Program-made: the position numbers and the translations under genes | Origin: DASXMX01 sp036794395 | Lineage (GTDB): Bacteria; Planctomycetota; Phycisphaerae; Tepidisphaerales; Tepidisphaeraceae | Reading direction: 5' to 3' | Assembly (NCBI GenBank): GCA_036794395.1 | Contig: DAIRGS010000002.1 | Coordinates: 1 to 64,000, forward strand | DNA: 64,000 bases | Shown: one piece after another, positions 8,527 through 17,190 of the stretch | Numbering within the stretch: the first letter of the stretch is position 1 | Layout of the letters: each line of letters begins with the position of its first letter | The notes under the pieces: generated by a model | Told to the model about the DNA's origin: nothing | What the model saw: only the letters and a program-made list of their open reading frames with translations | The model's database searches: none

Positions 8527-8699
8527 TTGATTCAGCTCGTTTCGACCGAAATGTCAAACTTCCCAAAAGCATACCGTTCACGGCAAGTGCATGCGAATGC
8601 GTGTGATAAATTGCACTTGGGCAGACGCGTGCGGTGGATTGGTCGGACAACACGCTTCTAACTGACATGACAGTTGAAAGTTGTCCGATGTAAGCGTCA

Positions 8700-9020
8700 T
8701 CAAATGACTTCAATAGGATAGGTCGTTACCCAAATGTCAATTTGATCAAATCTGGCCTTGAGGCGTTCCTTGAACTGCCGAAAAAAATCGAAACTCTCGA
8801 CTGTGTCCGGCACGTCCACAAATATGCGAAAAAGATCGTCCCGGTAAGCTTGCCCCTGATGTCTCCAAAGACCTTGGATGGTCTGGGTTTCCGACGACAC
8901 CGCTCCAAACTTCTTCTCGAGTTCGAAAAGGGTGTCGGCGATCAGGTCTCCGGGAACGGGACGACCATCGTTAAACCGCAGCGGCAGGAGGATTTCGAAC
9001 CGTCGGAACGTGCTGGCCAT
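8700..9020 (-). CDS. Small protein of unknown function (106 aa), second gene of an unrecognised pair
   Basis: The likely start is the ATG at 9020 (MASTFRRFEILLPLRFNDG). The product is soluble and mixed alpha/beta in appearance, with no signal peptide or membrane segment. It has alternating hydrophobic strands (FEILLPLRF, DLFRIFVDVP, IDIWVTTYPIEVI) and a central polar region. I do not recognise the family. It overlaps the 73-residue gene upstream by 50 bp, so the two are probably co-expressed. The end motif and length recall small planctomycete hypothetical proteins, but no function can be given. Confidence 0.7.
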   Translation of the reverse strand: MASTFRRFEILLPLRFNDGRPVPGDLIADTLFELEKKFGAVSSETQTIQGLWRHQGQAYRDDLFRIFVDVPDTVESFDFFRQFKERLKARFDQIDIWVTTYPIEVI

Positions 9021-9192
9021 ACTGCGCGGGCCCCTCAACTTGAAATGTGATTCCTTCCACAGCCAGTTCCGCCAGCGCGACTTCCGGCACCAGCATTTCG
9101 CCAGTGGCCCAACTCTTAAAGGCAAACCGACCGGCCAAGTAGGCGAGAGCACGCCGTTTCGCGTCAGTTTCGGTAAATCGAATCAGGACCAT
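8971..9192 (-). CDS. Small protein of unknown function (73 aa), first gene of the pair
   Basis: A 73-residue protein (MVLIRFTETDAKRRALAYLA at the start) with a compact hydrophobic core and no export signal. The sequence looks like a real protein (charged helix TDAKRRALAYLAGRF, strands EVALAELAVEGITFQVEG). Its 3' end overlaps the start of the 106-residue gene by 50 bp in a different frame. The size and arrangement resemble toxin-antitoxin or immunity pairs, but no known motif of those families is visible. I cannot assign a function. Confidence 0.65.
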   Translation of the reverse strand: MVLIRFTETDAKRRALAYLAGRFAFKSWATGEMLVPEVALAELAVEGITFQVEGPAQYGQHVPTVRNPPAAAV

Positions 9193-9254
9193 GATGTTCT
9201 TATCCTACGACCATGCAAATTATCAGGCAAACTAAATCCATGACAGTTCGAACG

Positions 9255-9797
9255 TTAGTGCTTCTTTAGCGACTTCGGCCGTCTTCGGAACCCCGCTCCA
9301 AGTTGAACAAGCTGCCGATCCAATTTCGGCATCACCACCTCCAGCGGCGTGCGGCCTTTCCGGGCGGCAATCCACACTGTCCATATAACCAATGCCATCG
9401 CGGCGGAGATATTCTGCCACGAGTAAAACGCCCATGACCACCGGCGGTTATCCCATGGATGGCTGGAAACCGGCCAGAGATACGAGATCGGCCAACCCGG
9501 ACCCGATCCGAAAAAATCCATCGCCAGATGCAGAAGAAACAGCCCGAGAAAAAGAAGAAACACGCCAGCCCGCCCGCGTGCCAAAATCGTTAATGAAAGT
9601 GACAAGAAAACGCCAAAAAACAGGTTGTGCCCGAGGACGTGATGGTATCGCCAATACGCCTCTTGGCCGAACAGGATTCCAAGGCCGTCGAGATCGGCCG
9701 CTGAGGCCGCGATCATTGCCCCGAGGCGCTGTCGGGGGCTTAAGGGGAGGAGATTTGCGATGCACCAGCCGGATAAAATATGAGTTTGGACGTGCAT
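9255..9797 (-). CDS. DUF457/YdjM-like integral membrane protein (predicted metal-dependent hydrolase)
   Basis: The protein has several membrane helices and the His/Asp pattern of the LexA-binding inner-membrane-associated hydrolase family: MHVQTHILSGWCIANLL near the start, SAADLDGLG, YHHVLGHNLFFGV and HLAMDFFGSGPGW. Such patterns suggest a metal-binding site facing the membrane. The ATG at 9797 (MHVQTHIL) is preferred over 9809. The C-terminus is short and basic. Family members have no firm function. It is a single gene with about 60 bp to the small gene pair downstream. Confidence 0.75.
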   Translation of the reverse strand: MHVQTHILSGWCIANLLPLSPRQRLGAMIAASAADLDGLGILFGQEAYWRYHHVLGHNLFFGVFLSLSLTILARGRAGVFLLFLGLFLLHLAMDFFGSGPGWPISYLWPVSSHPWDNRRWSWAFYSWQNISAAMALVIWTVWIAARKGRTPLEVVMPKLDRQLVQLGAGFRRRPKSLKKH

Positions 9798-9954
9798 GGA
9801 TAAAACCAAAGTCGACGGCTGTCCGTAAAACTAACGAATCTGCGTTGCTGGAACGCATGTTGCCTGTTGGATGGGTGGTAGTGGTTGGCGGACTGAGAAT
9901 TTCGTTGAAATTCCCGGGTGTGTTTGCGACCATCCCGGCCGATCCACTTTTTTC

Positions 9955-9980
9955 TATAATATCGTGAGGAATCACGATAT
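9955..9980 (+). promoter_or_regulatory. Candidate promoter -10 and operator palindrome upstream of the FHA gene
   Basis: A perfect TATAAT (9955-9960) overlaps an inverted repeat, ATATCGTG-AGGAAT-CACGATAT (9959-9980). No good -35 sits at 17 bp. The dyad lies 32 bp before the FHA start and could be a repressor site or an RNA hairpin. Confidence 0.4.
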
Positions 9981-10012
9981 GATGCGTTGGAAGCGGAGCT
10001 TGCGGTTTTCCG

Positions 10013-10777
10013 ATGGCATTTATTGTTTACTTCTACAGAGACCAGGAGCAGGGCCGGGTGCCGCTGAAGGGGCCGGTTCAGATTGGTCGTTCTCCTGAAT
10101 GCCAGGTCGCGGTTCGCGATGTCATGATGAGTCGCCATCATGGCCGGATTGAACTATCCAACGGCGCATGGGTGATTAGCGATCTCGACAGCAAAAATGG
10201 AACGCGCATCGGTGGAACGGCTATCACGCGTCAAGCCCTTCAGGATGGCGATGTGATCTGCATGGGGAAGACAACGATTCGGTTCTTTGAAGGCGCTTTT
10301 GTCCCAGGAACCGGCGGCAAGCCCCCAACTGCAACGAGCCAGCGGCCGGCCGACCCGTTCGAAGCGCTGGCTGGCACCGTCAGCGGATTCGAATATCAGC
10401 CTCGCGGGCCCATCCGAAAAACCGATAAATTACCCAGCCCCAAGCCCGGCCCCCAGGAACCCGACAGCTACGGCACCGAAAACGTTCGCGGGCTGGTTAC
10501 CGAAATGGTTTCCAGCTCGTGGGATTCAATTTACGAAGAAGCCACCCGAAATAAAGCCGCGGCGCCGCAGTCGCCCTTGATCGATGCCGTCCGACGCCGC
10601 CGGGCACGCGATCCACACGTCGATCTTGCCCTGCAAGTGCATCCGGATAAGTCTGCCGCGCCTCGGAATGAAAAGCTGTCTCCCGACAAATCCGGCCCTC
10701 AGCCGGGCGTGCTGCAAACCCCCAGGCGAGTCGGTCGAATCAGATCCCTGTTCCGAAAGTTGGGGATGATCTTTTAG
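10013..10777 (+). CDS. FHA-domain protein
   Basis: A 254-residue cytoplasmic protein with an N-terminal forkhead-associated domain (about residues 3-90) that binds phosphothreonine peptides. Core motifs are GRSPECQVAVRDVMMSRHHG and DLDSKNGTRIGG, including the conserved Arg, Ser, His and Asn. The rest is a Pro/Lys-rich linker and a basic C-terminus without a recognisable domain. It probably acts as an adaptor in Ser/Thr kinase signalling or regulated assembly; no kinase is nearby, so the partner is unknown. Confidence 0.88.
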   Translation: MAFIVYFYRDQEQGRVPLKGPVQIGRSPECQVAVRDVMMSRHHGRIELSNGAWVISDLDSKNGTRIGGTAITRQALQDGDVICMGKTTIRFFEGAFVPGTGGKPPTATSQRPADPFEALAGTVSGFEYQPRGPIRKTDKLPSPKPGPQEPDSYGTENVRGLVTEMVSSSWDSIYEEATRNKAAAPQSPLIDAVRRRRARDPHVDLALQVHPDKSAAPRNEKLSPDKSGPQPGVLQTPRRVGRIRSLFRKLGMIF

Positions 10778-10816
10778 GATGAGTGCTTCGTGGCGTTCGT
10801 CGGAATCGCCCAAAAA

Positions 10817-10846
10817 CGTTGCATTGCGTTGCATACCGTTGCATTT
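10817..10846 (+). repeat. Three tandem 10-bp CGTTGCATNN units (copy 2)
   Basis: CGTTGCATTG, CGTTGCATAC and CGTTGCATTT occur in tandem just after the FHA gene and immediately before palindromic element A. The spacing and unit are identical to the copy after mutS (2918) and similar to the inverted copy at 58648. Confidence 0.7.
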
Positions 10847-10847
10847 A

Positions 10848-11184
10848 CATGGCACGGCTTTCCCCTTCGGGTCTGCCTTCGGCTCGACTCGACCGAGCTC
10901 GTCGCGGGCTGAGGCTCAGGCTCGAAGAGAGCCTCAGGGTCGAAGACAAGCCGTGTTCGGGAAAGCCGCAGGTCCGGTGCCGGGTGAGATGTGGGAAAAC
11001 CAACTTTCCTTGAGGGAGCATTTTCTGCCTGTAAATCAGAAGGTTGTCCGACGTTGAAACTTGGTTTTCCCACATCTAACCCCTCGCTGCTGGTCAGCCC
11101 CCACGATCATGGCTTGTCTTCGACCCTGAGGCTCAGACCCGAAGGGCAAAGCCATGCCACGACACGCGGAATCATGGACGGTTA
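10848..11184. repeat. Long palindromic element, copy A
   Basis: This fills the gap between the FHA gene and the next glycosyltransferase. The inner arms AGATGTGGGAAAACCAA (10987-11003) and its exact complement (11061-11077) flank a 57-bp asymmetric core. Outer arms also pair: the left flank (10851-10950) contains CCCTTCGGGTCTG and GTCGAAGACAAGCC, and the right flank (11110-11160) carries the complements of both. Blocks of the core (AGAAGGTTGTCCGA, GGGAGCATTTTCTG) recur in copies B, C and D. No coding potential is convincing. It is likely a MITE-like or structured element. Confidence 0.8.
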
Positions 11185-11193
11185 TTTAGATCA

Positions 11194-12375
11194 ATGCCCA
11201 AGACCTTGCCGCCGCGAATGAAGATCGTCCACATCATTACTCGGCTAATCGTGGGCGGCGCGCAGGAAAACACCCTCCTCTCCTGCGAAGGCCAGCACCA
11301 ACTCGGCCATCACGTCACGCTCATCACCGGCCCGCCCATCGGCCCGGAAGGTTCTCTGCTCGATCGCGCTAAAAGCTTCGGCTACCGGGTCATCGTGCTT
11401 GATTCGATGCGCCGCGCCATTCTTCCGGGACAGGACTTTTTCGCTTACTCCGCCCTGGTAAAACAGCTCCGCGCGCTCCATCCCGATGTCGTTCACACTC
11501 ATAGCAGCAAGGCCGGAATCATCGGCCGCTGGGCCGCCGCCCGCGCCCGCGTGCCGGCTGTCGTGCACACCATCCATGGCCTGGCGTTCACCGCTTCAAC
11601 CTCTCAACTGGTCAACGGCTTTTACAAATTCGCGGAGCGCATCACCGCGCCCAAAACCACGCGCATCGTCTGCGTCGCCGACGCAATGGCCCGCCAGTCG
11701 CTCGCCGCGAACGTTGGCCGGCCGGAGCAATACGTCACCATCTACAGCGGCATGGAAACCCGCCAATTCCTCAACCCGCCTGTTCCGCGCGAACATATCC
11801 GCGCCCAGCTCGGCCTGGCCCCCGAGCACGTCGCCATCGGCACCATCGCCCGCCTGTTCGATCTCAAAGGCCACGACGATCTGCTCGACCTGGCGCCCGC
11901 TCTTTTCGCCAAGTGGCACAATCTCCGCTTTCTCTGGGTGGGTGATGGATCCTTGCGCCAGCAATTCGAATCCCGGATGACGCAAATGGGCCTGCGCGAT
12001 CGCTTCATCCTGACCGGGCTGGTCCCGCCCTCGCGCATTCCTGAACTGACCGGCGCGATGGATATTCTCGTCCACCCCTCGCGCCGCGAAGGCCTCGCCC
12101 GCGCCCTGCCCCAGGGATCGCTGGCGGGCAAGCCCGTGGTTACCTACGACATCGACGGCAACCGCGAAGCCCTAATCGAAGGCGAAACCGGCTACGCCCT
12201 TCCCCCGTTCGACAAGGTCAAACTCGGCGAAACCATTGAACGCCTGCTCGCCGACGAACCCTTACGTCATCGCATGGGCGAAGCGGGCCGGCAATTCGCC
12301 CTGTCGAGATTTGATACGAAGGTGATGGTGGAGGGACTAGAGGCTGTTTATCGCGCGGCTCTGCCAAAAACCTAA
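11194..12375 (+). CDS. Family 4 glycosyltransferase
   Basis: A GT-B fold glycosyltransferase of 393 residues. The N-terminal domain begins MKIVHIITRLIVGGAQENTL, the usual glycine-rich acceptor loop. The C-terminal nucleotide-sugar domain has FLWVGDGSLRQQFE, the VHPSRREGLARALPQGSLAG segment and the donor-binding Glu after it. It probably adds one sugar during capsule or exopolysaccharide assembly on the cytoplasmic face of the membrane. The start may be ATG 11194 or, giving a tighter domain edge, ATG 11218; no clear ribosome site decides it. It is flanked on both sides by palindromic elements A and B and transcribed opposite to the TPR gene. Confidence 0.9.
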   Translation: MPKTLPPRMKIVHIITRLIVGGAQENTLLSCEGQHQLGHHVTLITGPPIGPEGSLLDRAKSFGYRVIVLDSMRRAILPGQDFFAYSALVKQLRALHPDVVHTHSSKAGIIGRWAAARARVPAVVHTIHGLAFTASTSQLVNGFYKFAERITAPKTTRIVCVADAMARQSLAANVGRPEQYVTIYSGMETRQFLNPPVPREHIRAQLGLAPEHVAIGTIARLFDLKGHDDLLDLAPALFAKWHNLRFLWVGDGSLRQQFESRMTQMGLRDRFILTGLVPPSRIPELTGAMDILVHPSRREGLARALPQGSLAGKPVVTYDIDGNREALIEGETGYALPPFDKVKLGETIERLLADEPLRHRMGEAGRQFALSRFDTKVMVEGLEAVYRAALPKT

Positions 12376-12622
12376 ACGACCGTGCGGGATTCCACGCCTT
12401 TTCGTGGCATGGGGCTTCCCCTTCGGGTCTGCCTTCGGCTCTGAGGCTCAGGCTCGAAGAGAGCCTCAGGGTCGAAGACAGCCCATGGACAGGGGAGATG
12501 ATGACCTGAGACCGGTGAGATGTGGGAAAACCAAGTTTCGACTTGCGGACAATCTTCTGTTTTGCGCGGAGAAAATGCTCCCTCAAGGCGAGTCGGTTTT
12601 CCCACATCTCACCCGTCGCCAA
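12376..12622. repeat. Long palindromic element, copy B
   Basis: It lies between the glycosyltransferase and the convergent TPR gene. Inner arms are AGATGTGGGAAAACCAA (12518-12534) and its near-complement (12594-12609, one mismatch). The core is inverted relative to copy A (GGACAATCTTCTG then GAGAAAATGCTCCCTCAAGG). Outer parts share the GGGCTTCCCCTTCGGGTCTG and CCTCAGGGTCGAAGACA blocks with copy A. Confidence 0.8.
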
Positions 12623-12641
12623 GCGGCGTTAGAGGGGCGTT

Positions 12642-14956
12642 TCACTGTTTGCACCATTTCTCCCACATCGTGCGGTAGGCTCGCTCGAGATTTTGCGCGT
12701 AGCGTTTGGGGTCCATTAGAACTGAAGCCTTCATTCGTTCACGGAGGGTGAATTTCAACTGGGTTAGCGCGGGGAGATCTTGAGTGAGGTGGGTGACGAT
12801 TCGCACGTACTGTGGAACGCTTTGGGCGATTAATTCATTGCAGCCGGCGTTGGAGAGGATGCTTGTGGCTCCGCGCGAGACGGCTGTCTGGCCGCTCAGG
12901 GTGACTACGGGGCTGCCCATCCAGAGTGCGTCGAGGGTGGTGGTGTGGCCGCAATAGGGGTAGGTATCCAGGCTGATGTCGATCTGGTTGTAGGTTTCGA
13001 GGTATCGTTCGCGGGCGAGGCGGTCGACGAAATGGAGGCGGGAGGCGTCGATGCCGTTGCGGAGCATGCCTGATGCAACATAGGTACGCGCCACCTCCGG
13101 CACCAGCGCTATCAACTGTGAACGGTCCACCGATCGCATGACTTGCGACCAGAGGGATAATGTTGCATCGGTGATCTTGGCGGCATTGTTGAGGCATCCG
13201 AAGGTGATGAATCCGTTTTGCTCGGCGGGCGTCTGGGGCGCGATTGGAATGTCGATGAGCGGGTCATAGCACCAGAAGCTTTCCAGCAGCACGGTGGTTT
13301 CGGAATAGAATCCCGCGCGATCCATGGAGGGGGGATCGAGGTAGGGGTCGCTGAGACGGTAATCCATCACTTCAAGGCCGGTGGTGCTGGGATATCCCAG
13401 CCAGGTGACGAGCACGGGCGCGGGTTTGCGGGCGAACATCAGGAGCCGGGAGGTTTCGGTGTGAAGGGCGAGGTCGACCAGAATGTCGATGCGATCCTCG
13501 CGGATCAAAGCGGCTAATGCATCATCCGACATATGCGCAATCTCTCGCCAGACGTCGGCATGGGGACAGATTCGTGCGGTCATCGAGTCGGTCTTGAGGA
13601 CGTTGGAATAACAATACACTTCCAGCTCGGTGCGATTATGATTGGAGATCACCGGCAGAAACAGTGCGCCAACCGGGTGCTTGCGAAAATCCGGGGAGAC
13701 ATATCCGACGCGCAGGCGCCGGGCGGGCGAGCGATCGTTTTGGTGCGGCTGGATAAGCCCTGATAAGGGGCGAGCGCATGCCTGGTTCCATCGGGCATGC
13801 TCATCGTAAATGCGTTTGGCGTCGTAGTCGGGGTGAAGGTGGATGGTGAAGAGCAGGTTTTGTGCGGCGCCGGAGCATGGGCGCATTTCCGCGGCGCGGC
13901 GCAGGCTGGCGATCGCGGCGTCGAGCTGGCCGGTGGTGCGGAGGGCGGTGCCAAGATTGCCATGCACTTCGAACGAATTCAGGCCCAGTTCCATGCTGTG
14001 CCGGTAGCACTTGATGGCCTCATCCACCTGGCCGGAGTCTTTGAAGGCGTTGCCGAGATTATGCCAGGCTTCGGCAAAGTTTGGCCGCAGCTGGATTGCT
14101 CTTTGGTATGCGGCGATTGCATCGTTAAACCGCCCCGCGCCCTGCAAGGCGTCTGCGAGCCTGAAATGCCCGTCGGCGTTTTGCGGGCGGAATCGGATGT
14201 CGTGGGATAGCTCGGTGATTGCCGCGTCCCATCGCCCGGCCTCGACGAGAGCGGAGCCGAGATTGTGGTGTAAATCGGAAAGGTCGGGCTGCAACACGAT
14301 CGCCCGTTCAAAGGCGGCAATTGCTCCATCGAGATTGCCGCTGCGCTGTAGGGCCAATCCGAGATTGTTCAATGCAGGATAAAAGCCCGGCTGAAGCGAC
14401 AGCGCTCTTTCGAGTGGTGTAATTGCTTCACGATATTGGTGATTTTCCACCAAGAGCGATCCCAGGCGATGAAGGATGCCGGCATCGCCCGGCCGCCATT
14501 CGGCTGCTTTTCGATATGCGGCGAGGGCCTCTTTGGCGTCGCCGTTTTCTCGGAGCAGGGTTCCGAGGCCCTCCCACGCCTCCACCGAGTCTGGCTGAAG
14601 GGTCAGGGCCTCTCGATACTGGGCGATTGCTTCGGGCTGCCGGCCATGGCCGGCCAGGGCGGCGGCCAGCGCCGATCGGTACGGGGCCATCCGCGGGTTG
14701 AGGTCAATCGCGCGCTGAATAAATCCGATCGCTTCGCCGGCCCGGCCGGCTTGAAACAATACGACGCCCAACCGATTCCAGGCATCGGCGTTTGCCGGAT
14801 CCTGGACAATAATCTGCCGGTAGACCGCCACCGCCTCGGCNNNNNNNNNNGTCATCCGCGATCAGGACTCGGATGTCAGCCAACGGCCACCGCCTCGGCG
14901 GCCCGCCCCTGCTGCAAGTGGCTGGCCGCCAGTTTAAACGCTTCCTCCGAAGTCAT
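12642..14956 (-). CDS. TPR repeat / SPINDLY-type O-GlcNAc transferase-like glycosyltransferase (GT41)
   Basis: N-terminal tetratricopeptide repeats (about ten, each with the A-W/Y-x-N-LG pattern, e.g. ADAWNRLGVVLFQAGRAGEA) are followed by a GT41 catalytic region: LRVGYVSPDFRKHPVGALFL, VTWLGYPSTTGLEVMDYRLS, FGCLNNAAKI, the DTYPYCGHTTTLDALWMG donor segment and RGATSILSNAG. Such enzymes glycosylate proteins in the cytoplasm. The start is ATG 14956 (MTSEEAFKLAASHLQQGRAA). The gene is interrupted only by the 10-N gap at 14841-14850 and duplicated flanks. Joining the identical 14-bp edges restores AAEAVAVYRQIIV in one frame, so it is probably intact in the organism. Confidence 0.88.
14841..14850. 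other. Scaffold gap (10 N) with duplicated edges inside the TPR gene
   Basis: GCCACCGCCTCGGC occurs at 14827-14840 and again at 14886-14899, either side of the gap. The 35 bp between (14851-14885) do not fit the TPR protein and introduce a stop; on the minus strand they encode DIRVLIADD, like the start of a response regulator. This looks like a chimeric contig end rather than biology. Confidence 0.85.
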
Positions 14957-14965
14957 TATGTCCTC

Positions 14966-15140
14966 TTGACTGAGAGCAAACTCGCCGGGAATCGGGCATT
15001 TTCTCCCGATCAATTAGAAGGTTGTCCGATAGGCGAAACTTGGTTTTCCCAAATCGGACCCGTCGCTGGAGGTCATCTCCCTCAATCATGGGCTGGAAGC
15101 CCATGCCACGAGACAGCGTGGAATCGTGGACGGTCATTTA
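14966..15140. repeat. Long palindromic element, partial copy C
   Basis: This sits between the TPR gene start and the broken glycosyltransferase. It keeps the core (GGGCATTTTCTCCCGAT, AGAAGGTTGTCCGAT) and the right arm TTGGTTTTCCC (15040-15050) plus the outer GGGCTGGAAGCCCATGCCAC hairpin, but the left GTGGGAAAACC arm is missing. It has the same orientation as copy A. The TPR promoter would have to lie within it. Confidence 0.7.
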
Positions 15141-16100
15141 GCCATTTTCAAGAATCGCCCGCCACGCCTGCACTACATCCGCCTCTTCCCTGGCTGGGGA
15201 AAACAGTTCCCGCACCATCGCCGCCGCTCCTTGTGCCATCGCATCCAGTTTTGTGGAATCGATTGCAAGTTCTTGAATCACACTTTCTATTGCCCGTGCG
15301 AACGCTACCACGTTCTCCTGCGGGACCGCAATCGCCCAAGGATCGGTCAGATACTCTCTGCCGCCCAACCCATCGTATCCCACGACAATACACCCGCACG
15401 CCATTGCTTCCAGCGGCGGCATGGGCGATCCCTCCTGCATGCTGAAGCTCAAGAAGATTTTTGATTCACGCAAGATGGCCGCGGTCTCGGCTTCGCTTCG
15501 TTTCTCGATCGGGACAACCTGATAATTTGCCAGCGCTCCCCGGCATCTCAATATTGCCAGGATCTGGTTGGCATCGGATGCCATCTTCCGCGGCATGTAC
15601 GCAATTTGGCGCTTCTTGGGCGTCCCTGGGTAGAACAATTCCGGAGACACGGCGTTATGCACGCGATACACCGGATGCTTTGGGAACGTGTATGCCAAAT
15701 AATCGCGGCTGTCTTCCGACACCACAATCGTTGCTAGAAAATCTGGGTGGGTGTAGGGCACGGTCATTGCCGGATCGGTCCGGCCAAGGAATGTCTCGTA
15801 TGGATTTTGATTGAAAATGACCTTCGGCACCCCGGGCGTTCAATACAAAACCTCCCACGCCATGACTTCGGGCACGACGAGCAAATCTCCAGCGCGAGGT
15901 GGCCAGATCTCGGGCGGATAGGCCACTTTGGTTTGATTCTCAAACCATTCGCACCGAAACCCCGGCTCGTAGTGGGCCAGGCGAGCGTCAAAGCCGTTGG
16001 CGTTCAAAATATCCACGTGCCGGTACAGCTTTCTTACCCCACCGGCGGGGCGGTCCCAGGCCGGGCAGAGGACGACGATGCGCTGAATACTGTCTGGCAT
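15138..16100 (-). pseudogene. Glycosyltransferase interrupted by an in-frame TGA
   Basis: The frame starting ATG 16100 (MPDSIQRIVVLCPAWDRPAG) reads 86 residues to a TGA at 15840-15842 (MAWEVLY-stop). The very same frame continues TPGVPKVIFNQNPYETFLG to 15138. Both halves look like one GT-B glycosyltransferase: the second half carries PKVIFNQNPYETF, MPRKMASDANQIL and the donor motif SMQEGSPMPPLEAMACGCIVVG. Without the stop the protein would be 320 residues. A single base change or sequencing error could explain it, and a GTG at 15830 could restart translation. It lies 44 bp downstream of another glycosyltransferase on the same strand. Confidence 0.75.
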
Positions 16101-16144
16101 TATCCGCGGAAGTATCGACGCTTGTGCGTCGAATTCCAATCCAC

Positions 16145-17047
16145 TCATTGTGGAATCAGCTCGGCCCGCTCGGCGGGAGTCAGATAGCGGCCCTGATCGA
16201 ATAGCAATCCGAGTTGCCCGTAGAGTTTTCGGTAGTGCCGCCAGTTCGACAGGTGCACGATGCCCAGGACGCTGTACGGCGGCAGCGTAACGCGAACGAC
16301 GCCGGCCGTGTCGCGGTAGGGGGGCGCCCAGGTGCACATGTAGTTGTAGATCGGATCGATCGGAATGACGCACCCGGCCTGATAAGCGAGCTTGTTGAGG
16401 GCAATTTGCTTGGCCATGTGCCGCACCAACTCCGGCCGATCGGGATATTCTCGCGAGTAAAGTGTTTCGACTTCGTGCTGCCAGGTGTGCCACAAGGGGT
16501 TTGCGGCGGCCATGGCAAACACGCCGGTGTTCAGCATGGGGCGGCTCACCATGGCGGGCGTGGCGTCCGCTCCGTAGGTCGCTCGGTAATAAAATCCGAA
16601 TGTCGACAGCTGAAAACGATCGAAATCCATGTTCAGCTTCAGATAGCTGTAATGCCATTCCGGGGCGATGAACAGCTTCTGCGGCGCGCTCCGAGCCCAC
16701 CCGCTGAGTTGGCCCACGATTGCGGGATCTTGAACCCACAGGTCCGTATCCAGCCAGACAAATGCCTCAACGTCTGGAAACAATCGCGGCAGAAAGGGCC
16801 GGCAAATTTGCGACCGGTGATACCCCGCTACGCCCGCCAGGTTCCCCAGTGACGCGGGATCAAGCCGGCGGACCACGACCCCCTGCGCCCGCATCCACTC
16901 CAAAGACGACTCGGCGCACCCATTATCCAAAAAGCCGATGCCGATCCCCTGCACGTCCAAGTCGCACTGTTTCAACGAGAGCACCAATCCCCTGGCCAGC
17001 GGGAAGTATGATTCGTCAGAAGAAAAAACGACGAGCGTGTGAGCCAT
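16145..17047 (-). CDS. Nucleotide-diphospho-sugar transferase-like glycosyltransferase (GT-A fold)
   Basis: A 300-residue protein with a DxD metal-binding motif in VEAFVWLDTDLWVQDP, typical of GT-A enzymes that use a divalent ion to hold the nucleotide sugar. It begins MAHTLVVFSSDESYFPLARG and has no signal peptide, so it should act in the cytoplasm. Residues NTGVFAMAAANPLWHTWQ form the usual acceptor side. It is divergent from the related gene at 17191 (143-bp gap) and lies just upstream of the broken glycosyltransferase, suggesting co-transcription. Sugar specificity cannot be read from the sequence. Confidence 0.82.
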   Translation of the reverse strand: MAHTLVVFSSDESYFPLARGLVLSLKQCDLDVQGIGIGFLDNGCAESSLEWMRAQGVVVRRLDPASLGNLAGVAGYHRSQICRPFLPRLFPDVEAFVWLDTDLWVQDPAIVGQLSGWARSAPQKLFIAPEWHYSYLKLNMDFDRFQLSTFGFYYRATYGADATPAMVSRPMLNTGVFAMAAANPLWHTWQHEVETLYSREYPDRPELVRHMAKQIALNKLAYQAGCVIPIDPIYNYMCTWAPPYRDTAGVVRVTLPPYSVLGIVHLSNWRHYRKLYGQLGLLFDQGRYLTPAERAELIPQ

Positions 17048-17190
17048 GGTGGAAGCCTTACTATCGCACGGGCACGCAGCCAGTGATTGCGGTGCTCCGT
17101 CGCCTTCAATGATGGAAGCGGAGGATCACGAAAGCAATTGGCATGATGCTGGCCGTCTTCCCGCCTTCGCGATAACGTCTGCAATCATCC

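Noticed and set aside
9392..9967. 191-codon plus-strand frame opposite the DUF457-like gene
   Set aside because: Antisense to a membrane protein with clear helices and His motifs; the plus frame is Arg/Pro-rich.
14851..14885. Start of a response-regulator gene (DIRVLIADD) between the gap and the TPR start
   Set aside because: It is 35 bp lying at a contig edge and disrupts the TPR gene; a chimeric contig end is more likely than a real gene here.
10848..15140. Composite transposon carrying the GT and TPR genes
   Set aside because: No transposase or target duplication is visible, and element orientations are mixed; a cassette role is kept only as a finding.
15840..15842. TGA read as selenocysteine in the split glycosyltransferase
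   Set aside because: No SECIS-like structure was noticed and the enzyme family has no selenoprotein tradition; a point mutation or error is simpler.
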